Shown here: in pieces, positions 26,329-34,685 of the stretch
Numbering within the stretch: the stretch's first letter is position 1
How the letters are laid out: the number at the start of each line of letters is the position of its first letter
Assembly (NCBI RefSeq): GCF_016827675.1
Contig: NZ_JAERJA010000005.1
Span: 124,001-188,000, forward strand
Direction of reading: 5' to 3'
Length of the DNA stretch: 64,000 nt
From: Nocardioides limicola
GTDB taxonomy: Bacteria > Actinomycetota > Actinomycetes > Propionibacteriales > Nocardioidaceae
Position numbers and translations under genes: made by a program
Notes under the pieces: model-generated
Seen by the model: only the letters and a program-made list of their open reading frames with translations
Database searches by the model: none
Told to the model about the DNA's origin: nothing

Positions 26329-27270
26329 TCAGTCGAGGGTGACGGTGGTGAGGGCGAATCCGGCGATGAGCTCGCGGATGGGGCGGTAGTAGCTGTAAGT
26401 GACGGAGTACTCGCCGGCGGCGCCGAGTGCGGCATAGCCGGCGATCCACGTGCGGACCTCGTGGGACGAGTTGCCGGCGATCCGGGTCATCTCCTCCGGC
26501 CTCCACGCGTCGAGCGGGGTGAGGTCCCCGGAGGCGAGGATCCGCATCAGCTCTTGGTCCCACTCGGGCGCGAGGTCTTGGATGGTGGCGGTGCCGGCGG
26601 CAAAGTCGCGGGCGGCGTCGATGACGCGCTGCTGCCGGGCGACGCGTGCCTCGGGCGAGGGTGGGCCGGCTTGTCCGAGCAGCATGCGGCGTTGGTCGCT
26701 GGTGGCGGTGGCCAGCCGCGGGACCGGCGGGTCGTGGGAGAGGCCGCCGGAGGAGATGAGCAGCACCTTCTTGTCCAGCGTGGTCAGGTGGCGGCCGACC
26801 GCCTCGCCGAGCAGCCGAACCCGGTTGAGGGGGGTGAACGGCGGCGCGACGGAGTTGATGAAGATGGGGATGAGGGGTTTGGTCGTGATGTCGCCGTAGA
26901 GGATCTCCATGGGTTGGACGGCGCCGTGGTCGACCTCCATGTCCAGGGAGACGGCGAGGTCCACGCCGTCGGCGATGACGGCCTCTGCGAGGTTGCGGGC
27001 GAGGTCTTCGGGGACGTCGAGACGGGCGGCCTGGGAGCCGTAGTCGCCGATGCTGGTGGCGGCGTATCCGATGCAGAAGGCCGGCATGAGGCGGTAGAAG
27101 AACCCGTTGTAGTGGTCCGGCCCGAGGTTGACGACCAGGTCTGGGTCGAAGTCGTGGACGAACCGCCTGGCCTCGGCGAACGCCGCCTCCAGCTCGCCGG
27201 AGACGTCCTCGGGGAGGTCGGCGTACTCCAGCAGGGGACTGTGGCTGGTGGCCAGGAGGGCGAGCGTCAT
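26329..27270 (-). CDS. mhpB: Extradiol ring-cleavage dioxygenase, MhpB type (copy 2)
   Basis: The 313-residue protein is a clear paralogue of the first MhpB (same HSPL, PDHYNGFF, VDHG with H115, GLSHDPP with H179, and the C-terminal SSHEVRTWI). Many surface and pocket positions differ, so the two copies likely cut different catechols. The ATG overlaps the mhpC stop (ATGA), giving the order TfdB-like hydroxylase, mhpC, mhpB in one operon. Confidence 0.9.
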   Translation of the reverse strand: MTLALLATSHSPLLEYADLPEDVSGELEAAFAEARRFVHDFDPDLVVNLGPDHYNGFFYRLMPAFCIGYAATSIGDYGSQAARLDVPEDLARNLAEAVIADGVDLAVSLDMEVDHGAVQPMEILYGDITTKPLIPIFINSVAPPFTPLNRVRLLGEAVGRHLTTLDKKVLLISSGGLSHDPPVPRLATATSDQRRMLLGQAGPPSPEARVARQQRVIDAARDFAAGTATIQDLAPEWDQELMRILASGDLTPLDAWRPEEMTRIAGNSSHEVRTWIAGYAALGAAGEYSVTYSYYRPIRELIAGFALTTVTLD

Positions 27271-28193
27271 GAGGTCGCCTCCTGCGCCGCCTGGCCCCGT
27301 CCGAGGAGGAAGTCGAGTTGGGTCCGGTTGAAGGTCTCGGCGTCCTCGTACTGGGGCCAGTGGCCGCAGTTCTCGATGACCTCAAGCCGCCCATGGGTGA
27401 GGAGGGAGGCGATCCGGCGGCCTTCGTCGACGGGGCCGGAGGGGTCCTTGCTGGTCCAGATGACCAGGGCGTCGGCCTTGATGGCGCGCAGGTCGTCGTC
27501 GGTGATCATGTTGCGTCTGCGGGTCTCGAGGTCCTGCAGCGCCATGTTCATCTCGCAAGCCTTGAGCCAGTCGGGCTGCTGGAAGATGGCCTGACGGGTG
27601 CGGATGAGGTCGTCAGTGACCATGGTCGGGTCGGCCATCAGCCACTCCAGACGTGCCTTGACCCGCTCCCAAGAGGGATCCTTCGCGGCCTCCATCGACA
27701 GGGTGTACAGGCGCTCCATCACCGTGGGGTTGGCCATGGTGCCGCCCATAGTGTTGAGCACGATCTTCTCCACCCGCTCGGGATGGAGTCCGGCGAACCG
27801 AGCGGTGACCCATCCGCCGAGCGACTCGCCGCTGAGGTAGGCCTTCTTGGCGCCGAGGGTCTCCAGCACGTGGTTGATCTGCTCGATGTAGTGCGGGATC
27901 TCCAAAGGGTGGTCGGGCTTGGTGGAGTAGCCATGCCCGATGAAGTCGATGGCGTAGGTGTTGAAGTGCTCGGCGTGTGCGGCGAGGTTGCGGACATAGG
28001 CCTCGGCATGGCCGGTGATGCCGTGCAGCAGGAGGAGGAGCGGCTTGGAGTCGTCGCCGGCGTGGAGGTAGCGGGTGCGGAAGGGACCAGCCTGCAGGTA
28101 GCCCTGGGAGAACTCGACCTGAGCCAGGTCGCTCCACACGCTGGTGTATGGACGGGTCGGCGCCGAGGTCGCGATCGTCGTCGGGGTAGTCAT
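27267..28193 (-). CDS. mhpC: Meta-cleavage product hydrolase, MhpC type
   Basis: The 308-residue alpha/beta hydrolase has S124 in LSGESLGGW, D250 in TSKDPSGPV and H278 in NCGHWPQYE, the exact arrangement of C-C bond hydrolases such as MhpC and BphD that split the ring-opened product into a dienoate and a carboxylic acid. It lies 41 bases after the hydroxylase gene and overlaps mhpB copy 2. Of the hydrolases in the window this one is the best MhpC candidate. Confidence 0.85.
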   Translation of the reverse strand: MTTPTTIATSAPTRPYTSVWSDLAQVEFSQGYLQAGPFRTRYLHAGDDSKPLLLLLHGITGHAEAYVRNLAAHAEHFNTYAIDFIGHGYSTKPDHPLEIPHYIEQINHVLETLGAKKAYLSGESLGGWVTARFAGLHPERVEKIVLNTMGGTMANPTVMERLYTLSMEAAKDPSWERVKARLEWLMADPTMVTDDLIRTRQAIFQQPDWLKACEMNMALQDLETRRRNMITDDDLRAIKADALVIWTSKDPSGPVDEGRRIASLLTHGRLEVIENCGHWPQYEDAETFNRTQLDFLLGRGQAAQEATS

Positions 28194-28234
28194 GGGGGTT
28201 CTCCTGAGGCGTCTTGTTCTGCTCGGTGTGCGGG

Positions 28235-30136
28235 TCAGGCGTCGGTCGTGTCAGGGCTGTGCATGGGGACGGGGATCTCGACCGAACGGATGCTGTACTC
28301 GAGTCGGCCGGCGGCGGGGTCGTCGGCGTTGGCATCGGCGAGGCCGTTTGGGCGGTCAAGGACTCTGCACAGCGCGGTCTCGAGGAGCTGCAGGGCTTCG
28401 TCGGCGTCCCAGACCTCGGCGTTGTGCCGCCAGGCGATGTAACCGTCGGGGCGGACCAGCAGGGCACCGGCCTCGGGGATCTCGCGGATCCGTTCCCAGT
28501 AGCCGTACGGGTCGATCGTGCCGTGCTCGCCAATCACGACAGTGCGCAGGAACGGCAGGCGGGACTTCCCGGCCGCGTGCTTCCAGGCCGCACCGGCGAT
28601 GCCGGTCAGCAGGGTCATCTGGCCCTTGCCGGTGACGTCGAGGGTGGAGATCCGGCGGCCGTCAGGCCCGACGAGCCAAGCATGCGGAAGCTTGGCGCCC
28701 GGTCGGGTGGTGGCCTGGAGGTAGAGCCCGCGATGTCTGGGCCACTCTTCCTCTCCCACGGACGGGTCGGGCAGGACGGCGCTGGATTCGTAGCGCTGGT
28801 TGAGCTCGACGCCATGGGCGTTGAACTCAGTGTCCTTCATCTCCAGCGCCGCGTACAGCCCCTGGCGCAGCGCCACGCCCTCCGGGCTGGCGGCCTTCAG
28901 TTTGGCCAGTCCGGCGGCGACCGGATCGTCGGCGGTGTGGTCGAACCACTCGCGGAGCGCGGCGTAGTCCTTGCGGGACTGGTTGGCTCGGGCCACGACC
29001 TGCTTGCCGACCGGGACCCGCTCATCCGAGTAGGACTCCAACAAGCCGGGGCCGGCGTAGCCCTTGACTGCGAACGCGACCTTCCAGGCGAGGTTGAAAG
29101 CGTCCTGCATCGAGGTGTTCGACCCCAGCCCGCTGCTGGGCGGGTGACGGTGGACGGCGTCGCCACCACAGAGCACCCGGCCCAAGGAGTAGCGGGTGGC
29201 GTGCTGCTGGTTGACGTACCACAGGGACTTGCTCACGATCTCGGGCTCGACCGACGGGTCGCCGACCAGGGTGCGGATCTGTGCGATCACCGTCTCGTCT
29301 GACAGGTCCGGTTCACCGGCGGCCATGTCGAATCCCCACCCGGCGATCCACTCCTCCCACGGGCGGATCGCGCGCAGCAGGCCCATGCCGATCTCGCCGA
29401 AGCCGGCCTTGGAGTTGAAGATCCAGTACAGGACGCTGGGACGGTGCTCAACGTATCGGGTCAGGTCGGCGCGGAACCGGATGTAGGCGGTGCCGGCGCG
29501 GGCGAGCTCACCCTTGAGCGGGAGGCCGAGCTGCTCGACGATGCGGGAGCGGGCACCGTCGAACCCGAGGAGATAGCGAGCGCGCTGGGTGAAGACCTGG
29601 CCGGTGCGGCCGTCCCGCAACCGGACCGTGACGCCGTCGGTGTCCTGGACGTGGTCGAGGTACTCGGTGTTGAAGCTGATCACCGCGCCGCGTGAGGCGG
29701 CCGCGTTGATGAGGATGGGCTCCATCTGCGGCTGCGGGAGGTCGAGCATGGTGCACGGGCTCCCCTTGAGGTAGTCGCCGTGGCGCAGGTCCCCGGTGCC
29801 CCAGGTCTGCAGCCGGACGATCTCCTCACCCGCCAGACTGGTTGTGAAGAGCGTGTCGCCCATCTGGTCCCAGGGCGTGGCCTGGCTGCAGGCCTCCTCC
29901 TCGAGCCCGAGGTCGCGCAGCACCTCCACGGCCCGTTGGTTGGTGATGTGGGCACGCGGGCCGTTGGCGACCCAGGGGAAGACCGTGACCGCGTGCACCC
30001 GGACTCCGTAGCTCGCGAGCGCGGTGGCAGCGACGCCACCCGCCGGCCCGAGGCCGACCACGACCACGTCGGTGTCGAACCCGTTCGAGTCACGGTGGAA
30101 CGGCTCGAACATCGGGGCCGGAAGCGAGTTGTTCAT
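28235..30136 (-). CDS. FAD-dependent phenol hydroxylase, TfdB-like
   Basis: The 633-residue protein has the GxGxxG motif VVVGLGPAGGVAATAL, PRAHITNQRA, DGARS and the FAD motif VLCGGDAVHRHPPSSGLG, plus a C-terminal thioredoxin-like domain (from about residue 450) as in phenol and 2,4-dichlorophenol 6-monooxygenases. Stretches such as WVANGPRAHITNQRA and GFGEIGMGLLRAIRPW look very like TfdB as I remember it. It should ortho-hydroxylate a phenol to the catechol cut by MhpB copy 2. It heads the operon, divergent from the isochorismatase-fold gene. Confidence 0.83.
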   Translation of the reverse strand: MNNSLPAPMFEPFHRDSNGFDTDVVVVGLGPAGGVAATALASYGVRVHAVTVFPWVANGPRAHITNQRAVEVLRDLGLEEEACSQATPWDQMGDTLFTTSLAGEEIVRLQTWGTGDLRHGDYLKGSPCTMLDLPQPQMEPILINAAASRGAVISFNTEYLDHVQDTDGVTVRLRDGRTGQVFTQRARYLLGFDGARSRIVEQLGLPLKGELARAGTAYIRFRADLTRYVEHRPSVLYWIFNSKAGFGEIGMGLLRAIRPWEEWIAGWGFDMAAGEPDLSDETVIAQIRTLVGDPSVEPEIVSKSLWYVNQQHATRYSLGRVLCGGDAVHRHPPSSGLGSNTSMQDAFNLAWKVAFAVKGYAGPGLLESYSDERVPVGKQVVARANQSRKDYAALREWFDHTADDPVAAGLAKLKAASPEGVALRQGLYAALEMKDTEFNAHGVELNQRYESSAVLPDPSVGEEEWPRHRGLYLQATTRPGAKLPHAWLVGPDGRRISTLDVTGKGQMTLLTGIAGAAWKHAAGKSRLPFLRTVVIGEHGTIDPYGYWERIREIPEAGALLVRPDGYIAWRHNAEVWDADEALQLLETALCRVLDRPNGLADANADDPAAGRLEYSIRSVEIPVPMHSPDTTDA

Positions 30137-30195
30137 CAGAGGACCTCTCTTGCGCGTGAGCGACCTGTACGTCGGAAATGACCGACATCACTACC

Positions 30196-30330
30196 ACTAG
30201 CACGCTAGTTGCTCCGGAAGCAACCTTCGCGGAGGTGAGCAAACAGCGCGCACTTCGCCTTGAATTGGCGGTTTGGGGTGGTGGCGACCGCAGGATGTGG
30301 CTATTGTCAGTGACAGACTAGCAGGTCAGT
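30196..30330. promoter_or_regulatory. Divergent control region with repeated ACTAG-type palindromes
   Basis: The 225-bp gap between the TfdB-like and isochorismatase-fold genes holds ACTAG-CACG-CTAGT at 30196-30209 and a related ACTAG-CAGG-TCAGT at 30317-30330. Between them are GTTGCT-N5-AGCAAC (30208-30224) and TGTCA-G-TGACA (30305-30315). The two similar ACTAG sites lie one on each side, as expected for one regulator acting on both promoters. The GntR protein of this block is the likeliest binder (inference). Confidence 0.5.
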
Positions 30331-30361
30331 TTGGGTCATCCCGTCATCAAAGGAGTCCTCC

Positions 30362-30955
30362 ATGGAGCTGAACACATCCACCACGGCGTTCCTCGCCTGC
30401 CACTTCGAGAACGACGTCGTGGGCGCCGAGGGCGCGTTCGCGCCCTTCTTCCGCGCGGAGATAGAGCGCCGCGGTGTGCTCGGGGTCGCCAAGCGGCTCC
30501 TCGATGAGGCGCGGGCCGCCGGCGTCCAGATCGTCTACACGCGCGTCGCGTTCCAGGAGGGGCACAGCGACCTGGTCACCAACATCCCGCTGCTGGGCGT
30601 CGTCGCGCAGCAGGGCAGCCTGCTCGACAACACCCCCGCTACCGAGATCGTTGACGAGCTCAAGCCCGAGATCGACGACTGGATCGTCACCAACCCCAAG
30701 GTCAGCGCCTTCGCCTCCAGCGACCTCGACGAGCGCCTGCGCGCCGCCGGCATCGACACCGTCGTTGTGTTCGGCGTCGCGACCAACCTCTCGGTGGAGA
30801 GCACCGGCCGCGCGGCCGGCGACCTCGGCTACCGCGTGGTCGTCGTGGATAACGCCTGCTCAGCAGCCGCTCCCGAGGCCCACGATGCCACCATCGCCTC
30901 CTTCGGCCTCCTCGGAGAGGTCGCCTCCGCCGACGACGTCATCGCCGCCCTCTGA
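30362..30955 (+). CDS. Isochorismatase-fold hydrolase with non-canonical active site
   Basis: The 197-residue protein has the isochorismatase-like fold, with conserved K113 in TNPKVSAF and the GVATN-x-SVEST segment. In cysteine hydrolases of this family the triad is Asp-Lys-Cys. Here the Asp position is H14 (CHFEND) and the Cys position is S144 (TNLSVES). PhzD-type isochorismatases also have Ser there but keep the Asp, so this is either a different chemistry or an inactive relative. It is transcribed away from the phenol hydroxylase operon and probably belongs to the same pathway. Confidence 0.78.
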   Translation: MELNTSTTAFLACHFENDVVGAEGAFAPFFRAEIERRGVLGVAKRLLDEARAAGVQIVYTRVAFQEGHSDLVTNIPLLGVVAQQGSLLDNTPATEIVDELKPEIDDWIVTNPKVSAFASSDLDERLRAAGIDTVVVFGVATNLSVESTGRAAGDLGYRVVVVDNACSAAAPEAHDATIASFGLLGEVASADDVIAAL

Positions 30956-31155
30956 CCTTCTGGCTCTCCCGGCCCCAGGAGCACCCCTGAGGTTGCGATT
31001 CACCCGCGCGCCGGATCCATCAGGTGAGCTGATCTGGAACTTGCCAGACCGGAGGTCGATGGGCGGCCGACGTAGCCGCCGCCACACCCCAATGTCCCGC
31101 TGTCGCCCCGTCAGCTGACAGGGCCTCAGCGGCTGCGACCCGGCGGACGGGTCGG

Positions 31156-32040
31156 TCAGAGATGCTCGAGCCGGGCCTGGCGCGGGACGTTGCCGAGCTT
31201 GCCGGAGTGGAAATCGCGGAACGCCTGCTCGATCTCAGCGCGCGTGTTCATGACGAACGGCCCGCCCATCGAGACCGGCTCGCGGATCGGCTCGCCGCTG
31301 TAGATCATCACCACGCTCGGCCGGTCGCTATCGCCGGTGGCCAGCGCCATCGCCGAGATGTGAGCGCCTGGCACCGGGTCGGACCAGGCGATCTGGCCAG
31401 CGCTGACGGCGCGACCCCCGACGGTGACCTGGCCCGAGAGGACGTAGAAGAAGGCTCGGTCGCGGCCCGGCAGCAGGTAGTCGTGCCCGCGGTTCGGCTC
31501 CAGAGTGAGCAGCGATCCAGAGATCGGCCAGTTGACCTGCGCAGCACCGGAGGTGCCCTCGACGTCTCCTGCCACCAGGTCGATGCGGACGCCGTCGCGT
31601 TCGATGACCGGCCGACTGCCTGCGGGCAGGTCCTGGTAGCGGGTGTCGACCATCTTCATCTCACCCGGCAGATTGACCCACAGTTGCAGGGTGTGGGCCC
31701 GCTCATTGCGGAAGGCCAGCTCGCGATGGATGATCCCACGCCCGGCAGTCATCCACTGGACATCGCCCGTGGTCAGTGCCCCAGCATTGCCCAGATTGTC
31801 ACCGTGCTCGAGGACCCCGTCCAGGACGAGAGTGACGGTCTCGAAGCCGCGATGCGGGTGCCACTCGAATCCGGGCGAGGAGAACCAGTCCTCGCTGAGC
31901 AGCAGGAACGGGTCGGTCGCGGTCGGGTTCAGCGGGGTGATCACGACGTTGCGATCGTCGACCTGAGCGTCGCCACCTAGGTGGGTCGCGTTCTCGACGC
32001 GGGCCAGGATGCGCCGCGTGGGGCTATCCTCTGCTGCCAT
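31156..32040 (-). CDS. Pirin-family protein (bicupin)
   Basis: The 294-residue protein has the pirin metal site: H61 and H63 in HPHRGFETVT and H105 with E107 in GRGIIHREL, in the N-terminal cupin. A second cupin follows with VLSGQVTVGG. Bacterial pirins include quercetin 2,4-dioxygenases and redox-sensing partners; an oxygenase role on an aromatic would fit the neighbourhood but is not shown. It runs convergently with the isochorismatase-fold gene and 54 bases after the DoxX gene. Confidence 0.88.
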   Translation of the reverse strand: MAAEDSPTRRILARVENATHLGGDAQVDDRNVVITPLNPTATDPFLLLSEDWFSSPGFEWHPHRGFETVTLVLDGVLEHGDNLGNAGALTTGDVQWMTAGRGIIHRELAFRNERAHTLQLWVNLPGEMKMVDTRYQDLPAGSRPVIERDGVRIDLVAGDVEGTSGAAQVNWPISGSLLTLEPNRGHDYLLPGRDRAFFYVLSGQVTVGGRAVSAGQIAWSDPVPGAHISAMALATGDSDRPSVVMIYSGEPIREPVSMGGPFVMNTRAEIEQAFRDFHSGKLGNVPRQARLEHL

Positions 32041-32094
32041 GGTTGTTCGCCTCTGGGCGAGATGGGGTGGGTGAGGGGTCGGCAGCGACAGGAC

Positions 32095-32463
32095 TCAACC
32101 CCAGATCGCGACGGCCTGGACCGTGACGAACCCGCCGGCGACCGCCAGCGCGATGAGAGCAGGCACCGTCGCCTTGACCCCGTCACGGAATCGCACGTGG
32201 AAGCCGACGGCGCCGAGCATCAGGGCGACCACGGCTATGCCGGCGGCCAACCCGAGACCGTTGACCCAGATGCCGACGACGATCCCGATCGCCGCTGCGA
32301 CTTCGGCGAAACCGATGAGTCGGTAGCGACTCCAGGCAATCGAGAAGTGGTCGGCGGACTCACGCATCGCAGGTTGACCGCTGACCTTGCTGATGCCTGC
32401 ACCGAGGAGCAGGAGAGCGATCAAGGCACCGAGCACCAGGAGCAGGATCTGAACAGTGGACAT
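32095..32463 (-). CDS. DoxX-family membrane protein
   Basis: The 122-residue protein has four predicted membrane segments and the DoxX pattern GAGISKVSG at the end of the first helix and RLIGFAEVAAAIG after it. DoxX proteins are small membrane proteins, some linked to quinone redox or stress. It is divergent from a MarR regulator across a strong double operator and is followed by the pirin gene, suggesting a MarR-controlled doxX-pirin pair that may respond to phenolics or quinones. Confidence 0.8.
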   Translation of the reverse strand: MSTVQILLLVLGALIALLLLGAGISKVSGQPAMRESADHFSIAWSRYRLIGFAEVAAAIGIVVGIWVNGLGLAAGIAVVALMLGAVGFHVRFRDGVKATVPALIALAVAGGFVTVQAVAIWG

Positions 32464-32479
32464 GGAGGCTCTCCTCGCT

Positions 32480-32531
32480 TGAGTTGATGTGTCACCTCAA
32501 GCGTACCCGATCAGGGTGACATGTCAACTCA
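32480..32531. promoter_or_regulatory. Double MarR-type operator between doxX and marR
   Basis: A 17-base arm TGAGTTGATGTGTCACC and its partner GGTGACATGTCAACTCA pair with two mismatches across an 18-base spacer. Each arm is itself nearly palindromic around TGACATGTCA. Two boxes in a short gap between divergent genes, one of them marR, is the usual layout for a MarR protein that represses itself and its neighbour. The right box is 22 bases from the marR ATG. Confidence 0.72.
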
Positions 32532-32552
32532 CCCATTGGTAAGGTCGCCCGC

Positions 32553-33017
32553 ATGACACGGAGCGCAGAACGGCTGAGCGAGTCCGAGATGATTGCCTGG
32601 CGGACCTTCATGGAGATGCAGGAGGTGCTGCGAGGTCGGATGGAGCAGCAACTGCAGGCCGACAGTGGTCTGTCGAGCACGGACTACACCGTGCTGGTAG
32701 CGCTCTCCGAGGAGCCCACCGGCCAACTGCGGGCGGTGAACCTCGCCCAGCGGTTGCAGTGGGAGAAGAGCCGGCTTCATCATCACCTGACCCGGATGTG
32801 CCAGCGTGGCCTGGTCGAGCGCCGCAGTGGCGAAGGGCGCAGCTCTCTGGGCGCCATCACCCCCGAGGGTCTCGCAGCTCTCCAACTGGCCGTCCCCGCG
32901 CACACCCGCGAAGTGCGGCGGATGGTGTTCGACCGACTCAGTGAGCAACAGGTCCAGCAACTCACTGACATTTCGCGCGCCATCCTCGACGGCTTCGACC
33001 GCGACCTCCCCAGCTGA
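32553..33017 (+). CDS. MarR-family transcriptional regulator
   Basis: The 154-residue protein has the MarR winged helix: STDYTVLVALSEEP, LAQRLQWEKSRLHHHLTRM as helix-turn-helix, and RRSGEGRSSLGAITPEG as wing. It is divergent from doxX and has two matching boxes before it. It lacks a clearly placed sensing Cys like that of OhrR; a phenolic ligand is likely by family and context. Confidence 0.88.
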   Translation: MTRSAERLSESEMIAWRTFMEMQEVLRGRMEQQLQADSGLSSTDYTVLVALSEEPTGQLRAVNLAQRLQWEKSRLHHHLTRMCQRGLVERRSGEGRSSLGAITPEGLAALQLAVPAHTREVRRMVFDRLSEQQVQQLTDISRAILDGFDRDLPS

Positions 33018-33049
33018 GCGGGCATCGAGCGGATCGCGCGGCATCCAGG

Positions 33050-33155
33050 CGGGATACTGAGGCGGGCAACTGCTCGGGCGCCACGTCAAGGAAGGCGGCG
33101 AGCGTCTGCAGTTCAGCGACGTTGAAGGGCGCGTGGCCTGGAGCCGGCGACTCAT
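33050..33155 (-). pseudogene. Remnant of an XRE-type regulator, C-terminal part, frameshifted
   Basis: One minus-strand frame reads APFNVAELQTLAAFLDVA, and just upstream in another frame AMSRRLQAT. Joined by a frameshift these match the end of the helix-turn-helix and the C-terminus of small XRE regulators common in actinophages and mobile elements. No intact N-terminus precedes it. It lies directly outside the tRNA-derived repeat and supports past integration here. Confidence 0.5.
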
Positions 33156-33175
33156 GGCGCCCTGCGAATCTGCTC

Positions 33176-33262
33176 ATGACAACCGACCTACACGCCGAGT
33201 CGCGGGCGGAAGCCGTCGCGCGGCGCATTCGCGGGCTCATGGGCGAGCAGCGTGTCAGCGGC
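33176..33262 (+). pseudogene. Remnant of an XRE-type regulator, N-terminal part
   Basis: Starting at an ATG, the plus strand reads MTTDLHAESRAEAVARRIRG and then LMGEQRVSG, the usual beginning of the same class of XRE regulators. The similarity stops there and the frame runs into unrelated sequence and the tRNA fragment. It points away from the other remnant, so the two are pieces of two genes or of one gene broken by inversion. Confidence 0.5.
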
Positions 33263-33342
33263 CCGGCAGGTTGCGGGGGAGGCTCCGATGTCCGTGGTCT
33301 TCGGTTCCTGTTCCCAGTCTCCGGTACCAACGTTGCGCGCCA

Positions 33343-33380
33343 GTAGGGATTCGAACCCAAACCTTCTGATCCGTAGTCAG
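33343..33380 (-). repeat. tRNA-Arg 3'-half duplicate (attachment-site scar)
   Basis: These 38 bases repeat the anticodon-loop-to-T-arm-and-beyond part of the intact tRNA-Arg(ACG) at 35.1 kb, same orientation, with one base missing in the T-arm and a broken acceptor stem. The 5' half is absent, so this is not a tRNA gene. Tyrosine recombinases use just this part of tRNA genes as attachment site. The two copies enclose the hipBA genes. Confidence 0.8.
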
Positions 33381-33425
33381 CGGGCATGGGCCCCGGCCGA
33401 TTGAGAAACCGGGCCTGTCGCTCGC

Positions 33426-34685
33426 TCAGCCGGTCCGCTTCTTCACCCACTGCGCGGTGGTGTCGACGAGGCGTGCGACGGTGGGACTGTCGTAGCGAGC
33501 GACGTCCCCGCTCGCGGCCGCCTCGGCGATGGCGGCGGGCAACCCTGCCGCTTGCCGTTCGATCTCGGCACGGAGCCAGTCGGCGTCCACGTGCAGGGCC
33601 GACCCGGCACGGGCCCAGGTGCGGAGGTTGATGGCGGTCGCCCGGAAGGCGCCTTCGACGCTCATTGACAACTCGGTGCCGGTGCCGTCGGCGTACGCGA
33701 GGTGACTGTTGAGGTCGTACAGCGGTGCGAGGCGAGCAGTGTCGCCGGACAGGAGCAGCGAGTAGTTGCGAGCGTGGGCGTCGGTGCCGCAGGTGAGCCA
33801 GTTGAACACCAGTGCCTGCGCGAACCGCTGGTTGTCGACGTCGGGGTCGCTGCTGACCCGGCGGATGAGGTCGGCGACGCGGGCCGCATTGGGACCACCT
33901 TGGGTCTCGTATCTGCGGCCGGGCCACTCCGCGAGCGCCTGGCACATGTCTTCCTGGTGCACGCGCAGGTACCGCTCGTTGCGGCGTACGCGGTCGTAGC
34001 GGGTGACGACGACGGCGCGCTCGTCGGCGAACTCCTCGACGGCAACCCGGGCGGTGGGCAGACCGAGGGCGGTGGCGGTGCGCATCGTGACGGCTTCGAC
34101 GAGGTCCTGGTCGTCCCTGCCGGGAATGGCGGGCTTGATGATGTGGGTGGACGGGACGGCGCCGGACGGATCGCTCCAGCAGTCGTCGGCGCGGTGCAGC
34201 GCGATCTTGGCCTGGGCGCCTGCGAGTGAGAACTTTCCGATGGTGCTGTCGTCGAGGTTGACGGGCAGGTCGGCCTTGGCGCGGCGCAGCATCTCGGCGA
34301 CGTCGGAGGCGGCGAGTGGCGCGAGGACGCCGTGGCCGGTGAGGACGTTGTCGAGCCGGTCGGGGCGCACGAACTGGGCGGCGCCTGCGACGTCCTCGCC
34401 GACGTGACGCAGGAGGGCGAACGCGCTGTTGTCATCAGCGATCTTGAAACGGCGACGCCACTGACGCAGTGTCTCGGGGCGGTCGGGCAGCAGTCCGTCG
34501 AGCCACGGCTCCAGCGCATTGCTCCGGTACCGCTTCCTCCGGTCAGCCATCGACACCGACAACGGCGTCGGGACGGTGGTCGAGTAGAGCAGCCGGACGG
34601 CCTTCTTGCCGGTGCGCTGGACATCACCGATGACGCGGCCGTTCATGACCACGTGCAGGAGGTAGTCGTCTTCGGGCTTGGTCAT
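33426..34685 (-). CDS. hipA: HipA-family serine/threonine kinase toxin
   Basis: The 419-residue protein has the HipA features: an N-terminal subdomain (GRVIGDVQR, DGLLPDRPE), the phosphorylatable loop in SLAGAQAKIAL, THIIKPAIP, the catalytic loop GTDAHARNYSLL and metal-binding Asp in LAPLYDLNS. E. coli HipA (440 residues) phosphorylates glutamyl-tRNA synthetase and causes persistence; the target here is unknown. The ATG overlaps the hipB stop (ATGA), the typical antitoxin-first order. All key residues are present, so it looks active. Confidence 0.88.
   Translation of the reverse strand: MTKPEDDYLLHVVMNGRVIGDVQRTGKKAVRLLYSTTVPTPLSVSMADRRKRYRSNALEPWLDGLLPDRPETLRQWRRRFKIADDNSAFALLRHVGEDVAGAAQFVRPDRLDNVLTGHGVLAPLAASDVAEMLRRAKADLPVNLDDSTIGKFSLAGAQAKIALHRADDCWSDPSGAVPSTHIIKPAIPGRDDQDLVEAVTMRTATALGLPTARVAVEEFADERAVVVTRYDRVRRNERYLRVHQEDMCQALAEWPGRRYETQGGPNAARVADLIRRVSSDPDVDNQRFAQALVFNWLTCGTDAHARNYSLLLSGDTARLAPLYDLNSHLAYADGTGTELSMSVEGAFRATAINLRTWARAGSALHVDADWLRAEIERQAAGLPAAIAEAAASGDVARYDSPTVARLVDTTAQWVKKRTG

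Noticed and set aside
33343..33380. A second tRNA-Arg gene
   Set aside because: The D arm and the 5' acceptor strand are missing, one T-arm base is lost and the acceptor end is mutated; it cannot fold as a tRNA.
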